The notes under the pieces: generated by a model
What the model was told of the DNA's origin: nothing
Databases searched by the model: none
The model's input: the letters and a program-made list of their open reading frames with translations, nothing else
NCBI RefSeq assembly: GCF_001544455.2
Contig: NZ_FCOC02000003.1
Span: 558,001-622,000 of the forward strand
Source of the DNA: Caballeronia sordidicola
Lineage (GTDB): Bacteria; Pseudomonadota; Gammaproteobacteria; Burkholderiales; Burkholderiaceae
Length of the DNA stretch: 64,000 nt
Direction: 5' to 3'
Part shown: piece by piece, positions 1 to 9,423 of the stretch
How positions within the stretch are numbered: position 1 is the first letter of the stretch
How the letters are laid out: every line of letters starts with the position of its first letter
Position numbers and translations under genes: made by a program

Positions 1-239
1 GTAATCCCTATCCCAACGTGCTGCCTAACGCGCCGTCGTCGCGTGGCTATACCGGCGGTTTTGGGGCGGATCTGATGCTCAAGGATCTCGGGCTGGCGGT
101 TGATGCAGCGCGTCAGGTAAAACAGCCGATCCTGCTGGGTGCGCTTGCTCAGCAACTCTATCAATCCATGAGCATGCAAGGTCTTGGCGGCCTCGACTTT
201 TCAGCGATCATCAAGCTGTACAGTAACGAGGATGCCTGA
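1..239 (+). CDS. mmsB: 3-hydroxyisobutyrate dehydrogenase, C-terminal fragment
   Basis: The open frame enters from the left edge (first full codon at base 3) and ends with TGA at 237-239. The visible 78 residues match the C-terminal helical domain of 3-hydroxyisobutyrate dehydrogenases: an N-P-rich entry, then a GGFGADLMLKDLGLA stretch carrying the family's conserved lysine (KDL), and a tail ending in DFSAIIKLY. The enzyme oxidises 3-hydroxyisobutyrate to methylmalonate semialdehyde with NAD in valine degradation. The Rossmann domain and upstream gene context lie outside the window, so another beta-hydroxyacid dehydrogenase is possible but less likely. Confidence 0.85.
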   Translation, partial: NPYPNVLPNAPSSRGYTGGFGADLMLKDLGLAVDAARQVKQPILLGALAQQLYQSMSMQGLGGLDFSAIIKLYSNEDA

Positions 240-506
240 ATAAAACGTACCAATGAAAATACGTCTATAGGTGCTTTATTAAGCTGCATTGCAGCATGGC
301 GCATGTTTGAGCCATATACACCAAGGACATGGGGAATACGATGATTCGCTTCTTCTGATTTTGGCCTATTCTCAAAGCACGACGTTCGTGTCCTCGTCCT
401 AATTAGTAAGCAAATGACGAAGTCAGCGAAGCCGCTTTGGAATACTGATAGGTTTAACCCAGGCCAGCAGTCATGCTGTCGGCAAGCCGGGATCAAGGAG
501 AGCCAG

Positions 507-854
507 ATGCAAACAACTCGTCATTTTCATATGGAATTGCGGCACGCCACGGTGCCGACGTACGTGTTCAGTTATCTGTTCCCGTTGGTATTGCTGGTGT
601 ATGAGTTATGGCGTGTCGGTTCATGGGTTGCAGTTCGTGGATTCAACTTCACGGACTTTAGCGCAATGAGTTATGAGTTCGCGCTCATGCTAGCCGTTTT
701 CCTGATGCAGGTCGTGGTGGAAATTGCTTTCATGGCCGCCGCCATGCTCACGAAACATCATGACGTGGCGCATCGCGCAGCGAATCTGCTGCTCGGCATT
801 TTCTGTTCGATGGTCGTGCTTGGCTTCGATCTTGCGTTGCAATACGGAATGTAA
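507..854 (+). CDS. small integral membrane protein, unknown function
   Basis: A protein of 115 residues. I chose the ATG at 507 because AAGGAGAG stands about 6 bases before it; an upstream in-frame start has no ribosome binding site. The chain has about three hydrophobic segments (roughly residues 15-35, 52-77 and 88-111) with short charged loops, one containing KHHD. I do not recognise the family. It is a single gene: a 267-base gap precedes it, in which I see nothing definite, and a terminator hairpin follows at 899-933. It converges on the dihydrolipoyl dehydrogenase gene. Confidence 0.7.
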   Translation: MQTTRHFHMELRHATVPTYVFSYLFPLVLLVYELWRVGSWVAVRGFNFTDFSAMSYEFALMLAVFLMQVVVEIAFMAAAMLTKHHDVAHRAANLLLGIFCSMVVLGFDLALQYGM

Positions 855-898
855 ATGCTTTACCGGGCGTTAAGCGCCTCCAGTTCTCGCAGCAATGA

Positions 899-938
899 AA
901 AGCCCGTTTGAACGTCAAGTTCAAGCGGGCTTTCTCTT
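899..938. terminator. bidirectional rho-independent terminator
   Basis: Two 15-base arms (899-913 and 919-933) pair with one G-T wobble around a 5-base loop. They are flanked by A residues on the left and TTTCTCTT on the right. The hairpin lies between convergent genes ending at 854 and 962, so it can serve both. Confidence 0.85.
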
Positions 939-961
939 GTCATGCCATAACCTTTAAAGAC

Positions 962-2398
962 TTAACAGCCTACTGCGCTTGCCAGTTCCGGCGCCTGCTC
1001 CGCGCGTTCTTCAAAGCACTTCTTGTTCGCTTCTTTCAGCGCTGTGCGCAAACCTTCTTCAATGACCGGGTGGTAGTACGGCAACTTCAGCATGTCTTCC
1101 ACGCTGAGTTCCAGTTGCAGCGCCCACGCCAGCAAATGACCGAGATGTTCGACTGCGGGCCCGCAACCTTGCGCGCCGAGCAGCTTGCCGGTTTTCGCGT
1201 GCGCATAGACGTGAAGCAAGCCGCGGTTTTGCCTCAGCACCCGGCTGCGCCCCTGCGTTTCAAATGAAACGCTGCCAGTCACCGTCATCTGTTTTTCGAG
1301 GTCGTCATAAGACGCGCCGACAATCGCCACTTGCGGTTCGCAGAACACGAGCGAGAACGGTACTTTGCGCTTGATTGCCTGCACATTGGGGAAGTTGGCG
1401 GCGTTGTCGCCCGCGAGCTTGCCTTCGTCGGCGGCATCGGAGAGAAAAGGACGCGTACCGTCACAATCGCCCGCAATAAAAATACTGCTGTCGCCACATT
1501 GCATCGATTGCTCGTTGAAGACAGGAACGCCCTTGTTATCAAGCTCGATGCCTGTGTTTTCAAGCCGCAAACCGCTGAGCGTGGGCTTCCTGCCGGTGGC
1601 GACAAGCACGAGATCGAAACGCTCGGTGCGGTCGCTGCCATCGAGCGATTTGAAGCGTATGACAGGCTCGCCGTCCTGCATCGATTTTTCGTGGATGGTC
1701 GCGTCGGGGTCGAGATAGAAGTCGTCCTGCAACGCTGCAACCAGCGCTTCGCGCACGGGGGTATCGGTGAGCGCGCCAACCTGGTTTTTCTGGCTGAACA
1801 TGAATACATCCACGCCAAGCCGCGCGAACGCCTGACCCATTTCAAGCGCAATAGGGCCAGCGCCGAACACCGCGCAACGCTTGGGCAAGGTCTTCAGATC
1901 GAAGACGTCGTCGCTTGTGATCAGCCGGTCGCCGAAGACCTCGAAATCATCGGGGATGACGGATGCCGAGCCGGTCGCAATCACCACGCTCGCAGCTTCG
2001 ATGCGCAATGAATCATCCACGATCAGCACGTTGCGCGACTCGAAACGTGCGTACCCGCGAATCACGGTCTCCGGGGCGAACGAAGCGATTTCCTCCAGCA
2101 CGCCTTTGACGAAATGATCGCGTTCGCTGCGTACATAAGCGAGCACGTGCTCGTTGTTGGCCTCGAGATCATGCGTGCCTTCAATGCCGCGAGCGGCTTG
2201 TGCCTTTGCGTCGTGCAACCCGTTCGCCGCTGCCAGCAGCAGCTTCGACGGCATGCAGCCCACGCGCGCGCATGTCGTGCCGAACTCGGCGCCTTCGATG
2301 AGCACAGTTTCCTTGCCCGCGCTGCGCGCCGCGCGATACGCCGCCATGCCCGCCGTTCCCGCGCCAATGACGGCGACGTCCACCTTGATCTGCTTCAT
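962..2398 (-). CDS. dihydrolipoyl dehydrogenase family flavoprotein
   Basis: A pyridine nucleotide-disulfide oxidoreductase of 478 residues. The FAD-binding GAGTAG is at residues 12-17, the redox-active disulfide CARVGC at Cys43/Cys48, a second nucleotide-binding GAGPIALEMG in the middle, and the C-terminal HPVIEE at about 443-448 supplies the active-site His-Glu pair. This matches stand-alone dihydrolipoamide dehydrogenase-like proteins rather than mercuric or glutathione reductase, but the physiological disulfide substrate is unknown. I chose the ATG at 2398 over an upstream in-frame ATG at 2443 because AAGGG precedes it and 2443 would lie inside the upstream gene. It is the last gene of an apparent operon with the GH15 and SDR genes (16-base gap); no 2-oxoacid dehydrogenase genes are nearby. 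Confidence 0.85.
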   Translation of the reverse strand: MKQIKVDVAVIGAGTAGMAAYRAARSAGKETVLIEGAEFGTTCARVGCMPSKLLLAAANGLHDAKAQAARGIEGTHDLEANNEHVLAYVRSERDHFVKGVLEEIASFAPETVIRGYARFESRNVLIVDDSLRIEAASVVIATGSASVIPDDFEVFGDRLITSDDVFDLKTLPKRCAVFGAGPIALEMGQAFARLGVDVFMFSQKNQVGALTDTPVREALVAALQDDFYLDPDATIHEKSMQDGEPVIRFKSLDGSDRTERFDLVLVATGRKPTLSGLRLENTGIELDNKGVPVFNEQSMQCGDSSIFIAGDCDGTRPFLSDAADEGKLAGDNAANFPNVQAIKRKVPFSLVFCEPQVAIVGASYDDLEKQMTVTGSVSFETQGRSRVLRQNRGLLHVYAHAKTGKLLGAQGCGPAVEHLGHLLAWALQLELSVEDMLKLPYYHPVIEEGLRTALKEANKKCFEERAEQAPELASAVGC

Positions 2399-2414
2399 CA
2401 CTACCCTTTGAGTT

Positions 2415-4292
2415 TTACGACCATTGCGGATGCACGCCGTCAAGGCTGCGATCGAGCTGGAACGCAGCGCTGATCAAAGCCAGATGCGTGAGCGCCTGCG
2501 GGAAGTTGCCAAGCGCTTCTCCGCTGATGGCCACTTCTTCCGAATAAAGCCCCACATGGTTCGCGTAGGCCAGCATTTTCTCGAACACGAGGCGGCCTTC
2601 GTCCACGCGCCCGGCCCGCGCGAGCGCTTCCGCGTACCAGAACGAGCACGCGCTGAAACCGCCTTCTTCGCCAGGAAGCCCGTCGAGCGAATCGCCGCGT
2701 GTGTAGCGAAAGATCAGCGGATCGACACCCAGTCCCTCGCCGATGGCATCGAGCGTGGAAAGCCAGCGCGGATCCTTTGGGCCGATAAACCGCACGAGGG
2801 GCATCATCAGCGTGGATGCATCGAGTGTTCTGGAATCGGGCGTCTGCACGAAACTCTTGATCTCGTCGTTCCAGAAACGCGTGTAGATGTCCGCGTGAAT
2901 GGCGTCGCGCACCGCATTCCATTCCGGGAAGGGCGCTGGCAACGAGCGCTTCTGCGCAAGACGGATCGCGCGGTCTAGCGCGACCCAGCACATCAGTCTG
3001 GAATGCAGCAGCGGACGGCTGCCATTGCGGAATTCCCAGATGCCCTGGTCCGCCCTGTCCCAGTTCTTCGAGACGAAATCGACGGTGCGCGTGACGTGCT
3101 GCCAGCCATCGTAGGAAATGGCCTCGCCATATTTGTTGTAGAGATAAACGGCGTCGAGCAGCGCGCCATACACGTCGAGCTGAGTTTGGTCGCGCGCGCC
3201 GTTGCCGATCAACGGCGGCTCCGTACCGCTGCCGTAGAGCGTATCGAGCGGCTCTTCGTCGGGCGGCTCGTTGCCATCCACGGCGTACATGACGTTGAAG
3301 GAGCCGTCCGAATCGCATTGCTTGTTGCGCTCGGCAATCCAGTTCTTGAAGTCGCGCGCCTCGCCGATATAGCCCAAGCGCAGCAGCGCATAGACGGAAA
3401 ACGCGGCGTCACGAATCCACGTGTACCTGTAATCCCAGCGACGGCCGCCGTCCGGAGTCTCCGGCATGCCGAACGTGGGCGCGGCGGCGATTGCGCCCGT
3501 CTCGCGCGAACTGAGCAACTTGAGCAGCAACGCGGAGCGCATCACGACTTCACGATAACGCCCGCGATAAGTCGACTTCGCCGACCACGCGCGCCAGAAA
3601 TCGATGGTATCTGCAAGCGCGCCCTTGCATGGAATGTCGCTGCGGGCGGGTTCCGATTCCGCGCCGAAAATGAAGCAGGCGGTCTCGCCTTCTTTCAGGT
3701 CGAAGTGCGCGACAGCGTCGTTGTTGTCGAGGCTAAGCGGTATCGTGGAGTCGAGTGTCAGTGCTTCGTCCTGGCCCGAGGGTGCGAAACGGACCGTCTT
3801 CTCGTCGAGTTGCGTGGTTTCGTGGCTGCCGCGCGCATAGTCGAAGCGCGGCGCGCATTCAAGGCGCACCGACATGTCGCCGTATTTGGCGCGGACCACG
3901 CGAACAACGCAGTTCGACCCGCTTTTCTCGTCCTCATCCTCTTTCGATACAGGCATGAAGTCGACGATCTCGCACACCGCATCTCCCGACATGAACCGCG
4001 TCAGCAGCACGTTGGTCTCGGGCAAATACATCTGCTTGGTGCGCGCAATGTCGAAGGTTGGCGCAATGCTGAATGCGCCGCCGCGTTTGGCGTCGAGGAG
4101 CGCGCCAAAGACCGTCGGCGAATCGATACGCGGAAAACACATGAAGTCGATCGCGCCCTCGGTCGACACCAGCGCGGTCGTGCGCATGTTGCCGATCAGG
4201 CCGTGCGCATCAATCGGAATGCCGTGCGGCGTTGCCGGGCCGGTTTTCGCGGGGGTGTCGTCGTGAGGATCCTGCGCGCGCTGATCAGCCAT
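2415..4292 (-). CDS. GH15 family glycoside hydrolase (glucoamylase/trehalase-like)
   Basis: A protein of 625 residues. The N-terminal half is the beta-sandwich domain of bacterial GH15 enzymes (GLIGNMRTTALVSTEGAIDF near residue 31). The C-terminal half is an (alpha/alpha)6 barrel with WDYRYTWIRDAAF at 286-298 and the GEEGGFSACSFW region from 541, followed by LYSEEV and GNFPQALTHLAL. These are the positions of the catalytic glutamates in GH15 glucoamylases and GH15-type trehalases. No signal peptide is visible, so it should act in the cytoplasm on an alpha-glucoside such as trehalose or a maltodextrin; the sequence alone does not decide which. Its start overlaps the end of the SDR gene by 8 bases, so the two are probably translationally coupled. 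Confidence 0.85.
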   Translation of the reverse strand: MADQRAQDPHDDTPAKTGPATPHGIPIDAHGLIGNMRTTALVSTEGAIDFMCFPRIDSPTVFGALLDAKRGGAFSIAPTFDIARTKQMYLPETNVLLTRFMSGDAVCEIVDFMPVSKEDEDEKSGSNCVVRVVRAKYGDMSVRLECAPRFDYARGSHETTQLDEKTVRFAPSGQDEALTLDSTIPLSLDNNDAVAHFDLKEGETACFIFGAESEPARSDIPCKGALADTIDFWRAWSAKSTYRGRYREVVMRSALLLKLLSSRETGAIAAAPTFGMPETPDGGRRWDYRYTWIRDAAFSVYALLRLGYIGEARDFKNWIAERNKQCDSDGSFNVMYAVDGNEPPDEEPLDTLYGSGTEPPLIGNGARDQTQLDVYGALLDAVYLYNKYGEAISYDGWQHVTRTVDFVSKNWDRADQGIWEFRNGSRPLLHSRLMCWVALDRAIRLAQKRSLPAPFPEWNAVRDAIHADIYTRFWNDEIKSFVQTPDSRTLDASTLMMPLVRFIGPKDPRWLSTLDAIGEGLGVDPLIFRYTRGDSLDGLPGEEGGFSACSFWYAEALARAGRVDEGRLVFEKMLAYANHVGLYSEEVAISGEALGNFPQALTHLALISAAFQLDRSLDGVHPQWS

Positions 4293-5085
4293 TGTCGGCG
4301 AACCCCGGATACAAGGTCATGCCGCCGTCCACGAAAAGCGTGGTGCCAGTCACGTAGTCGCTATCGTCGGAGGCGAGCCAGACAGCCGCGTGGCCGATGT
4401 CCTCGGCTTCGCCAATGCGGCCGTAGGGCACGAGTTTCAGCAACTTTTCGAGCGCCTCGGGATTGTCCCAGGCCGCCTTGTTGATCGGCGTCTTGATCGC
4501 GCCCGGCGCGATGGAATTCACGCGGATCCTGTGCGGCGCGACTTCCTGCGCGAGCGATTTCATCATCATCTGGATGCCGCCCTTCGACGCCGCGTAGTTC
4601 ACGTGTCCGGCCCAGGGAATGATCTCGTGCACTGAACTCATGCAGATGATCTTGCCCAATGCCTTCGACACCGGCCGCGGACCGCGGCGCAGGAATTCGC
4701 GCACGGCGCGCTGCGCGGTCATGAACTGGCCGGTCAGGTTGACGTTCATGACGGCGTTCCAGTCCGCGAGCGTCATGTCGGTGAACTTCGCGTCCTTCTG
4801 CAAACCGGAGTTGGCGACGACGATATCCACCGTGCCAAAGTGCTGGATGAGCGAGTCGAACATTGCGTCGATGTCGGCTTCGTCGGAGACGTCGGCCTTG
4901 ATCGCGATGGCTTGACCGCCAACCTGTTCTATCTTGCCGGCAAGGTCTTCGGCCTCCTCGCCGTGGGAATGATAGTTGATGGCGACGCTCGCGCCAGCTT
5001 CGGCGAGCGCGAGCGCTACGCCGTAGCCGATACCGGAGCTGCCGCCCGTAACGAGCGCGACCTGACCGTGGAGTGCTTGATTCAT
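4285..5085 (-). CDS. short-chain dehydrogenase/reductase (glucose 1-dehydrogenase-like)
   Basis: A classical SDR of 266 residues. The cofactor motif TGGSSGIG is at 13-20, NSG at about 92-94, catalytic Ser150/151, and YAASK with Tyr164 and Lys168. The C-terminal DYVTGTTLFVDGGMTLYP is the usual substrate-loop and C-terminal pattern of the glucose 1-dehydrogenase and 3-oxoacyl-ACP reductase-like group. The substrate cannot be fixed from sequence; with a GH15 glycosidase directly downstream, oxidation of the released sugar is a reasonable inference. It is the first gene of the three-gene minus-strand operon; the 122-base gap to pdxY should hold the promoter. Confidence 0.85.
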   Translation of the reverse strand: MNQALHGQVALVTGGSSGIGYGVALALAEAGASVAINYHSHGEEAEDLAGKIEQVGGQAIAIKADVSDEADIDAMFDSLIQHFGTVDIVVANSGLQKDAKFTDMTLADWNAVMNVNLTGQFMTAQRAVREFLRRGPRPVSKALGKIICMSSVHEIIPWAGHVNYAASKGGIQMMMKSLAQEVAPHRIRVNSIAPGAIKTPINKAAWDNPEALEKLLKLVPYGRIGEAEDIGHAAVWLASDDSDYVTGTTLFVDGGMTLYPGFADNG

Positions 5086-5207
5086 GGCGTTCCCTGATTC
5101 GATGCTAAGCGGGTTGGTCCGCGATGCACGTCTGTGGGGCCGGCCGAAGCCGGCGACGTCATGGCACCAAGCAAGCGCCGGTCCCGCCCGTCAAACCGCG
5201 CGGAGCT

Positions 5208-6071
5208 TCACTCCACGTGCATGGCCAGCGCCGGGAACGATTCTGTCGGGTGCGCGATTTCGTCTTGCGCCGCGACGATTTCCAGTTCGTAGCGGCCGGC
5301 TTCGTAGGTTGTTTTCACGACGGCATTCACCGCGGCAAGCGTATGCTCCAGCGCTTCGCGAACCGAGTCGCCCAGCAGCGTGCGCGCGAGGAACACCGCG
5401 CTGGTGAGATCGCCCACGCCGACCGGCTGGCGCGCGAATGGATAGAGCGGGCGCTGTGCAAACCATGCCTGGTTTTCCGTTACAGCGAGCATGTTGAACG
5501 CATCGGCGCGACTGTTCCTGTCGATCAAATGCTTGACCAGGACGATCTTTGGACCGCGCGCAATGACCTCGCGGCACGCTTCGATTGCTTCTTCCACCGT
5601 TTCTATCGTGCGCCCGGTGAGCTTCTGCAACTCGATGTGATTCGGCGTCATGGCGTCCGAGATTTCCGGCATGGTGGTGACGAGGTATTCCTGAATCCCC
5701 GGCTCCACGATACAACCGCTCGCCGCGCCCATGACCGGATCGCAGAAATAGAGCGCTTTCGGATTCACGGCCTTGACCATCCTGACGATCTCGACCACCG
5801 CCGCGGCCTGCTCGGGCGCGCCCAGATAACCGGACAGCACGGCGTTGCATCGCGACAGCACGCCGATAGCGCCGACGCCTTCGATCACGCGTATGAGTTC
5901 GCTGGCGTCGACGGCGCTGCCGGTCCAGCGCCCATATTGCGTGTGATTGGAAAACTGCACGGTATTGAGCGGCCAGACGTTGACGCCCATGCGGCGCATG
6001 GGAAAGACCGCTGCGCTGTTTCCGGCGTGGCCGAAGACGACGTGCGACTGAATACTGAGGACGTTGTTCAT
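5208..6071 (-). CDS. pdxY: pyridoxal kinase PdxY
   Basis: A ribokinase-like vitamin kinase of 287 residues. It starts [20 protein letters not shown], the conserved pyridoxal-pocket N-terminus, and has SNHTQYG at 41-47 and the ATP/anion-hole motif GVGD at 218-221 with the catalytic aspartate. It phosphorylates pyridoxal to PLP in the salvage pathway. I chose the ATG at 6071, which gives the family's usual length; the longer in-frame start adds a charged tail with no counterpart. It is transcribed alone, divergent from glgC. Confidence 0.92.
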   Translation of the reverse strand: MNNVLSIQSHVVFGHAGNSAAVFPMRRMGVNVWPLNTVQFSNHTQYGRWTGSAVDASELIRVIEGVGAIGVLSRCNAVLSGYLGAPEQAAAVVEIVRMVKAVNPKALYFCDPVMGAASGCIVEPGIQEYLVTTMPEISDAMTPNHIELQKLTGRTIETVEEAIEACREVIARGPKIVLVKHLIDRNSRADAFNMLAVTENQAWFAQRPLYPFARQPVGVGDLTSAVFLARTLLGDSVREALEHTLAAVNAVVKTTYEAGRYELEIVAAQDEIAHPTESFPALAMHVE

Positions 6072-6561
6072 GATGGTTTTTTTCGTCAGGGGCCGCAATG
6101 GCAAGTCGGGCGCGGCACGTTGAGATTAGAACCCGGCGCCACGCCAGACATTATTGTGCCGTGGCCCACGGCTTACGACGCAGGGACAAAGAAGTTTTTG
6201 CATTTCCGAGACACGTGCCAGGCGACCGCGCGTGCGGTGCGATGGTTTTTTACATCGATTGGCACAATGATTGCGTCCTCCGGAAAATTCATTTGGATTA
6301 TCGAACGGTTTGTAGCGTCTTGCCGGCTTTATCCGCCGTCAAATAGATCTTCTTCTACCCAACGCTGAAAAGCAGGTGCGAACTGTTCACCTTTGCAGCA
6401 GAATCGTTCTCACATGCCATGTTTCAGGTTTATTTAAATCCTCTGGAGAAAATCGAACTCGTCGCTTGAAACCGCCCGATGCGTTCGCCATCCATACGCG
6501 GGGCCGGTAGCCGGATCAGATCAGAAACAGGCCGTGACAGGCCGTAAAAGAGGAGGTCAAG
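6072..6561. other. divergent intergenic region pdxY/glgC (490 bases)
   Basis: This holds the promoters of pdxY (minus) and glgC (plus). The part before glgC (about 6370-6450) is locally AT-richer. I could not place -35/-10 boxes or an operator with confidence and saw no convincing small gene. Confidence 0.5.
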
Positions 6562-7860
6562 ATGGAGACGCTGAACAGAGAGACGTTGTCGCAAAGTCAC
6601 ACGGATCTGCAGAAGAACACGCTGGCCATTGTCCTTGCGGGCGGCCGCGGTACGCGCCTCGGCGCACTCACGAACAAACGCGTCAAACCGGCCGTGCACT
6701 TTGGCGGCAAATACAGGATCATCGACTTTGCGTTGTCGAACTGCCTGAATTCAGGGATCCGGCGCATCGCCGTCGTCACGCAATACAAGGCGCATTCGCT
6801 CTTGCGCCATCTGCAGCGCGGCTGGGGATTCCTGCGCGGCGAATTCAACGAGTTCATCGATATCTGGCCGGCGCAGCAGCGCATAGATGCAAGCTGGTAT
6901 CGCGGCACGGCGGACGCCGTGTTTCAGAACCTCGACATCATCCGTTCCATCGGCCCGGAATATATCGTCGTGCTGGCGGGCGATCACATCTACAAGCAGG
7001 ACTACACGCGCATGGTGCTCGACCATGTGGAGAGCGGCGCGGATTGCACGGTGGGCTGCATCGAGGTGCCGCGCATGGAGGCCACCGCGTTTGGGGTGAT
7101 GCACGTCGATGCGCAGCGCCGCGTCACCGCCTTCCTGGAAAAGCCGGAAGATCCGCCGCCGATGCCCGGCAAGCCCGACATTGCGCTCGCAAGCATGGGC
7201 ATCTACGTGTTCAGCGCGAAATATCTGTACCAGTTGCTTGAGGAAAACATCCAGACATCCGAGACGGATCACGACTTCGGCAAGGATATTCTTCCGCGCG
7301 TGGTGACGAGCGGCCGGGCGATCGCGCATCCGTTCGGCATGTCGTGCGTGACATCCGAAACGGATCCCAATGCACCGCCGTACTGGCGCGATGTCGGTAC
7401 CGTCGATGCGTACTGGGCGGCGAACCTGGATCTGGCATCGACAATTCCAGCGCTCGATCTCTACGACCGCCGCTGGCCGATCTGGACCAACCAGGAACAG
7501 TTGCCGCCAGGCAAGTTCGTGCGCGACCTGCACGGGCAGCAGGGCGCAATCAATAATTTGCTGGTGTGCGGCGGCTGCGTGATCGCGGGTTCGCAGGTGT
7601 CGCGGTCGGTGTTTTCATCGGCGGTGCGGGTGAATTCGTTCTGTCATATCAACGAGGCAGTACTGTTGCCGCAGGTCACGGTCGGTCCGAGTTGCCGGCT
7701 CAAGAAGGTGGTGATCGACCGGGGTTGCACGCTGCCGGAAGGACTGGTGATCGGCGAAGATCCGCAATATGACGCGGAGCGGTTCTACAGGACGGAAAGC
7801 GGAGTGGTGCTGGTGACGCAAGAGGCGTTGACACGTCTCGGACAAGCAAAGCAGTCATAA
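6562..7860 (+). CDS. glgC: glucose-1-phosphate adenylyltransferase
   Basis: A protein of 432 residues. The nucleotidyltransferase signature GGRGTRL is at 27-33, KPAV follows, [13 protein letters not shown] lies in the middle, and a left-handed beta-helix domain forms the C-terminus. It makes ADP-glucose from glucose 1-phosphate and ATP, the committed and allosterically controlled step of bacterial glycogen synthesis. AGGAGG stands just before the ATG. glgA follows after 87 bases on the same strand, so the two are probably co-transcribed. Confidence 0.95.
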   Translation: METLNRETLSQSHTDLQKNTLAIVLAGGRGTRLGALTNKRVKPAVHFGGKYRIIDFALSNCLNSGIRRIAVVTQYKAHSLLRHLQRGWGFLRGEFNEFIDIWPAQQRIDASWYRGTADAVFQNLDIIRSIGPEYIVVLAGDHIYKQDYTRMVLDHVESGADCTVGCIEVPRMEATAFGVMHVDAQRRVTAFLEKPEDPPPMPGKPDIALASMGIYVFSAKYLYQLLEENIQTSETDHDFGKDILPRVVTSGRAIAHPFGMSCVTSETDPNAPPYWRDVGTVDAYWAANLDLASTIPALDLYDRRWPIWTNQEQLPPGKFVRDLHGQQGAINNLLVCGGCVIAGSQVSRSVFSSAVRVNSFCHINEAVLLPQVTVGPSCRLKKVVIDRGCTLPEGLVIGEDPQYDAERFYRTESGVVLVTQEALTRLGQAKQS

Positions 7861-7947
7861 TCCACAAGACTGCGTGCTCAATGCGCGCCCGCCGCGTGCA
7901 AAAAACGCGGTGAGTCCAAACCAGCGCAACCAGCCAATGGGGAACCG

Positions 7948-9423
7948 ATGACCGTATGCGTGCTGCACGTTGCAGCGGAAATGTATCCGCTTTTGAAAAC
8001 CGGCGGCCTCGCAGATGTCGTAGGCGCGTTGCCGCCGGCCCAGATGCAACTGGGCACGGACGCCCGTGTGATCCTGCCGGCGTTTCCGTCTGTTGTGGCC
8101 GGGCTGACGCAGATCGAGCATGTGGCGGATCTCGGACCGGCGTTCGGCCTGGGGAATGTCAGGCTCGAGCGCGGCGTGCTGGCGGCGCATTCGGTCGTGG
8201 TTTATATCATTCGGGCCGATGCCTTTTACGACCGGCCGGGCAATCCTTATCTGGACGCTTCACACACTCAATACGCGGACAGCGACCGGCGCTTTGCACT
8301 GCTCGGCTGGGCGGCGGCGCGCGTTGCGAATGGCGCCGATCCAGCATGGAAGCCGCACGTACTGCACGCGCACGACTGGCATGCGGGCCTTGCACCGGCC
8401 TATCTGCGAGCCTGGGAGCGCCAGACGGGCGTGCCGCGCATACCGTGCGTCATAACGGTTCATAACCTGGCGTATCAGGGTGTTTTCCCGGCGGCGGGAT
8501 TTGGCGTGCTGCAGTTGCCGGCGGATTTTTTCTCGATCAATGGCGCTGAGTTCTACGGCCATATTTCGTTTCTGAAGGCGGGGCTTTTCTACTCCGATCG
8601 CATCACGACAGTCAGCCCGACCTACGCCCGCGAGATCCAGACGCATGCGCAGGGCGCGGGTCTTGATGGCCTCTTGCGCACGCGCACGCACGACATCAGC
8701 GGCATTCTCAATGGCGTCGACAAGACGGTGTGGAATCCCGCCACCGATACGGCCATCAATGCGCAATATTCCATCGGCAAATTCGCGGGCAAGGACAAAT
8801 GCAAGGCCGCGCTGCAGGAACGCATGGGTCTTGCGCGCGAACCGGGCGCGCTGGTATTCGGCGTGGTGAGCCGTTTGACAGAGCAGAAGGGCATTGATCT
8901 GCTGCTCTCGGCCATTCCCGATATTGTCCAGCGCGGCGGACAACTGGTCGTGCTCGGCACCGGCGATCCGGCGCTCGAAAACGGCCTCAAGAACGCCGCC
9001 GCGGCGAATCCCCGGGCGGTCGCCGTGGAACTCGGTTTCGACGAAACGTTGTCTCATTCGATCATCGCGGGCAGCGACGTCGTGATGGTGCCGTCGCGCT
9101 TCGAACCTTGCGGGCTCACGCAGCTTTACGCGCTCGCGTATGGATCGTTGCCGCTCGTTCATTGCGTGGGCGGCCTGGCCGATACGGTTGTGGACGCGTC
9201 GCTTGAAAATCTCGCCGATGAACTCGCGACCGGCTTCGTGTTCGAGAAGTTCGACCGGGCGGCGATTGTTGCCGCCATTCGCCGGGCGTTCGCGTTGAAA
9301 GCGCGGCGGCTGGAATGGAAAGCGGTTGTTCATCGCGCAATGGAGCAGGACTTCGGCTGGGAAGCGTCGGCATTGCGCTATGCGAACGTGTATCAGGAGT
9401 TGACCGGCCTGCAGTCCGCCTAG
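7948..9423 (+). CDS. glgA: glycogen synthase (ADP-glucose type)
   Basis: A GT5 glycosyltransferase of 491 residues. The ADP-glucose-binding KTGGL motif is at 17-21; HAHDWHAGLAPAYL, HNLAYQGVFP and the C-terminal SRFEPCGLTQLYAL motif with the catalytic glutamate are all present. It transfers glucose from ADP-glucose to the glycogen chain. A purine-rich GGGGAACC precedes the ATG. The last codons overlap the convergent narL gene by 4 bases, which leaves no room for a dedicated terminator. No branching or debranching gene follows, so the rest of the glycogen pathway must be elsewhere. Confidence 0.95.
   Translation: MTVCVLHVAAEMYPLLKTGGLADVVGALPPAQMQLGTDARVILPAFPSVVAGLTQIEHVADLGPAFGLGNVRLERGVLAAHSVVVYIIRADAFYDRPGNPYLDASHTQYADSDRRFALLGWAAARVANGADPAWKPHVLHAHDWHAGLAPAYLRAWERQTGVPRIPCVITVHNLAYQGVFPAAGFGVLQLPADFFSINGAEFYGHISFLKAGLFYSDRITTVSPTYAREIQTHAQGAGLDGLLRTRTHDISGILNGVDKTVWNPATDTAINAQYSIGKFAGKDKCKAALQERMGLAREPGALVFGVVSRLTEQKGIDLLLSAIPDIVQRGGQLVVLGTGDPALENGLKNAAAANPRAVAVELGFDETLSHSIIAGSDVVMVPSRFEPCGLTQLYALAYGSLPLVHCVGGLADTVVDASLENLADELATGFVFEKFDRAAIVAAIRRAFALKARRLEWKAVVHRAMEQDFGWEASALRYANVYQELTGLQSA

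Noticed and set aside
3003..4484. A 493-codon open frame antisense to the GH15 gene
   Set aside because: Shadow of the GH15 coding frame: no ribosome binding site, no recognisable motifs, Arg/His-rich composition.
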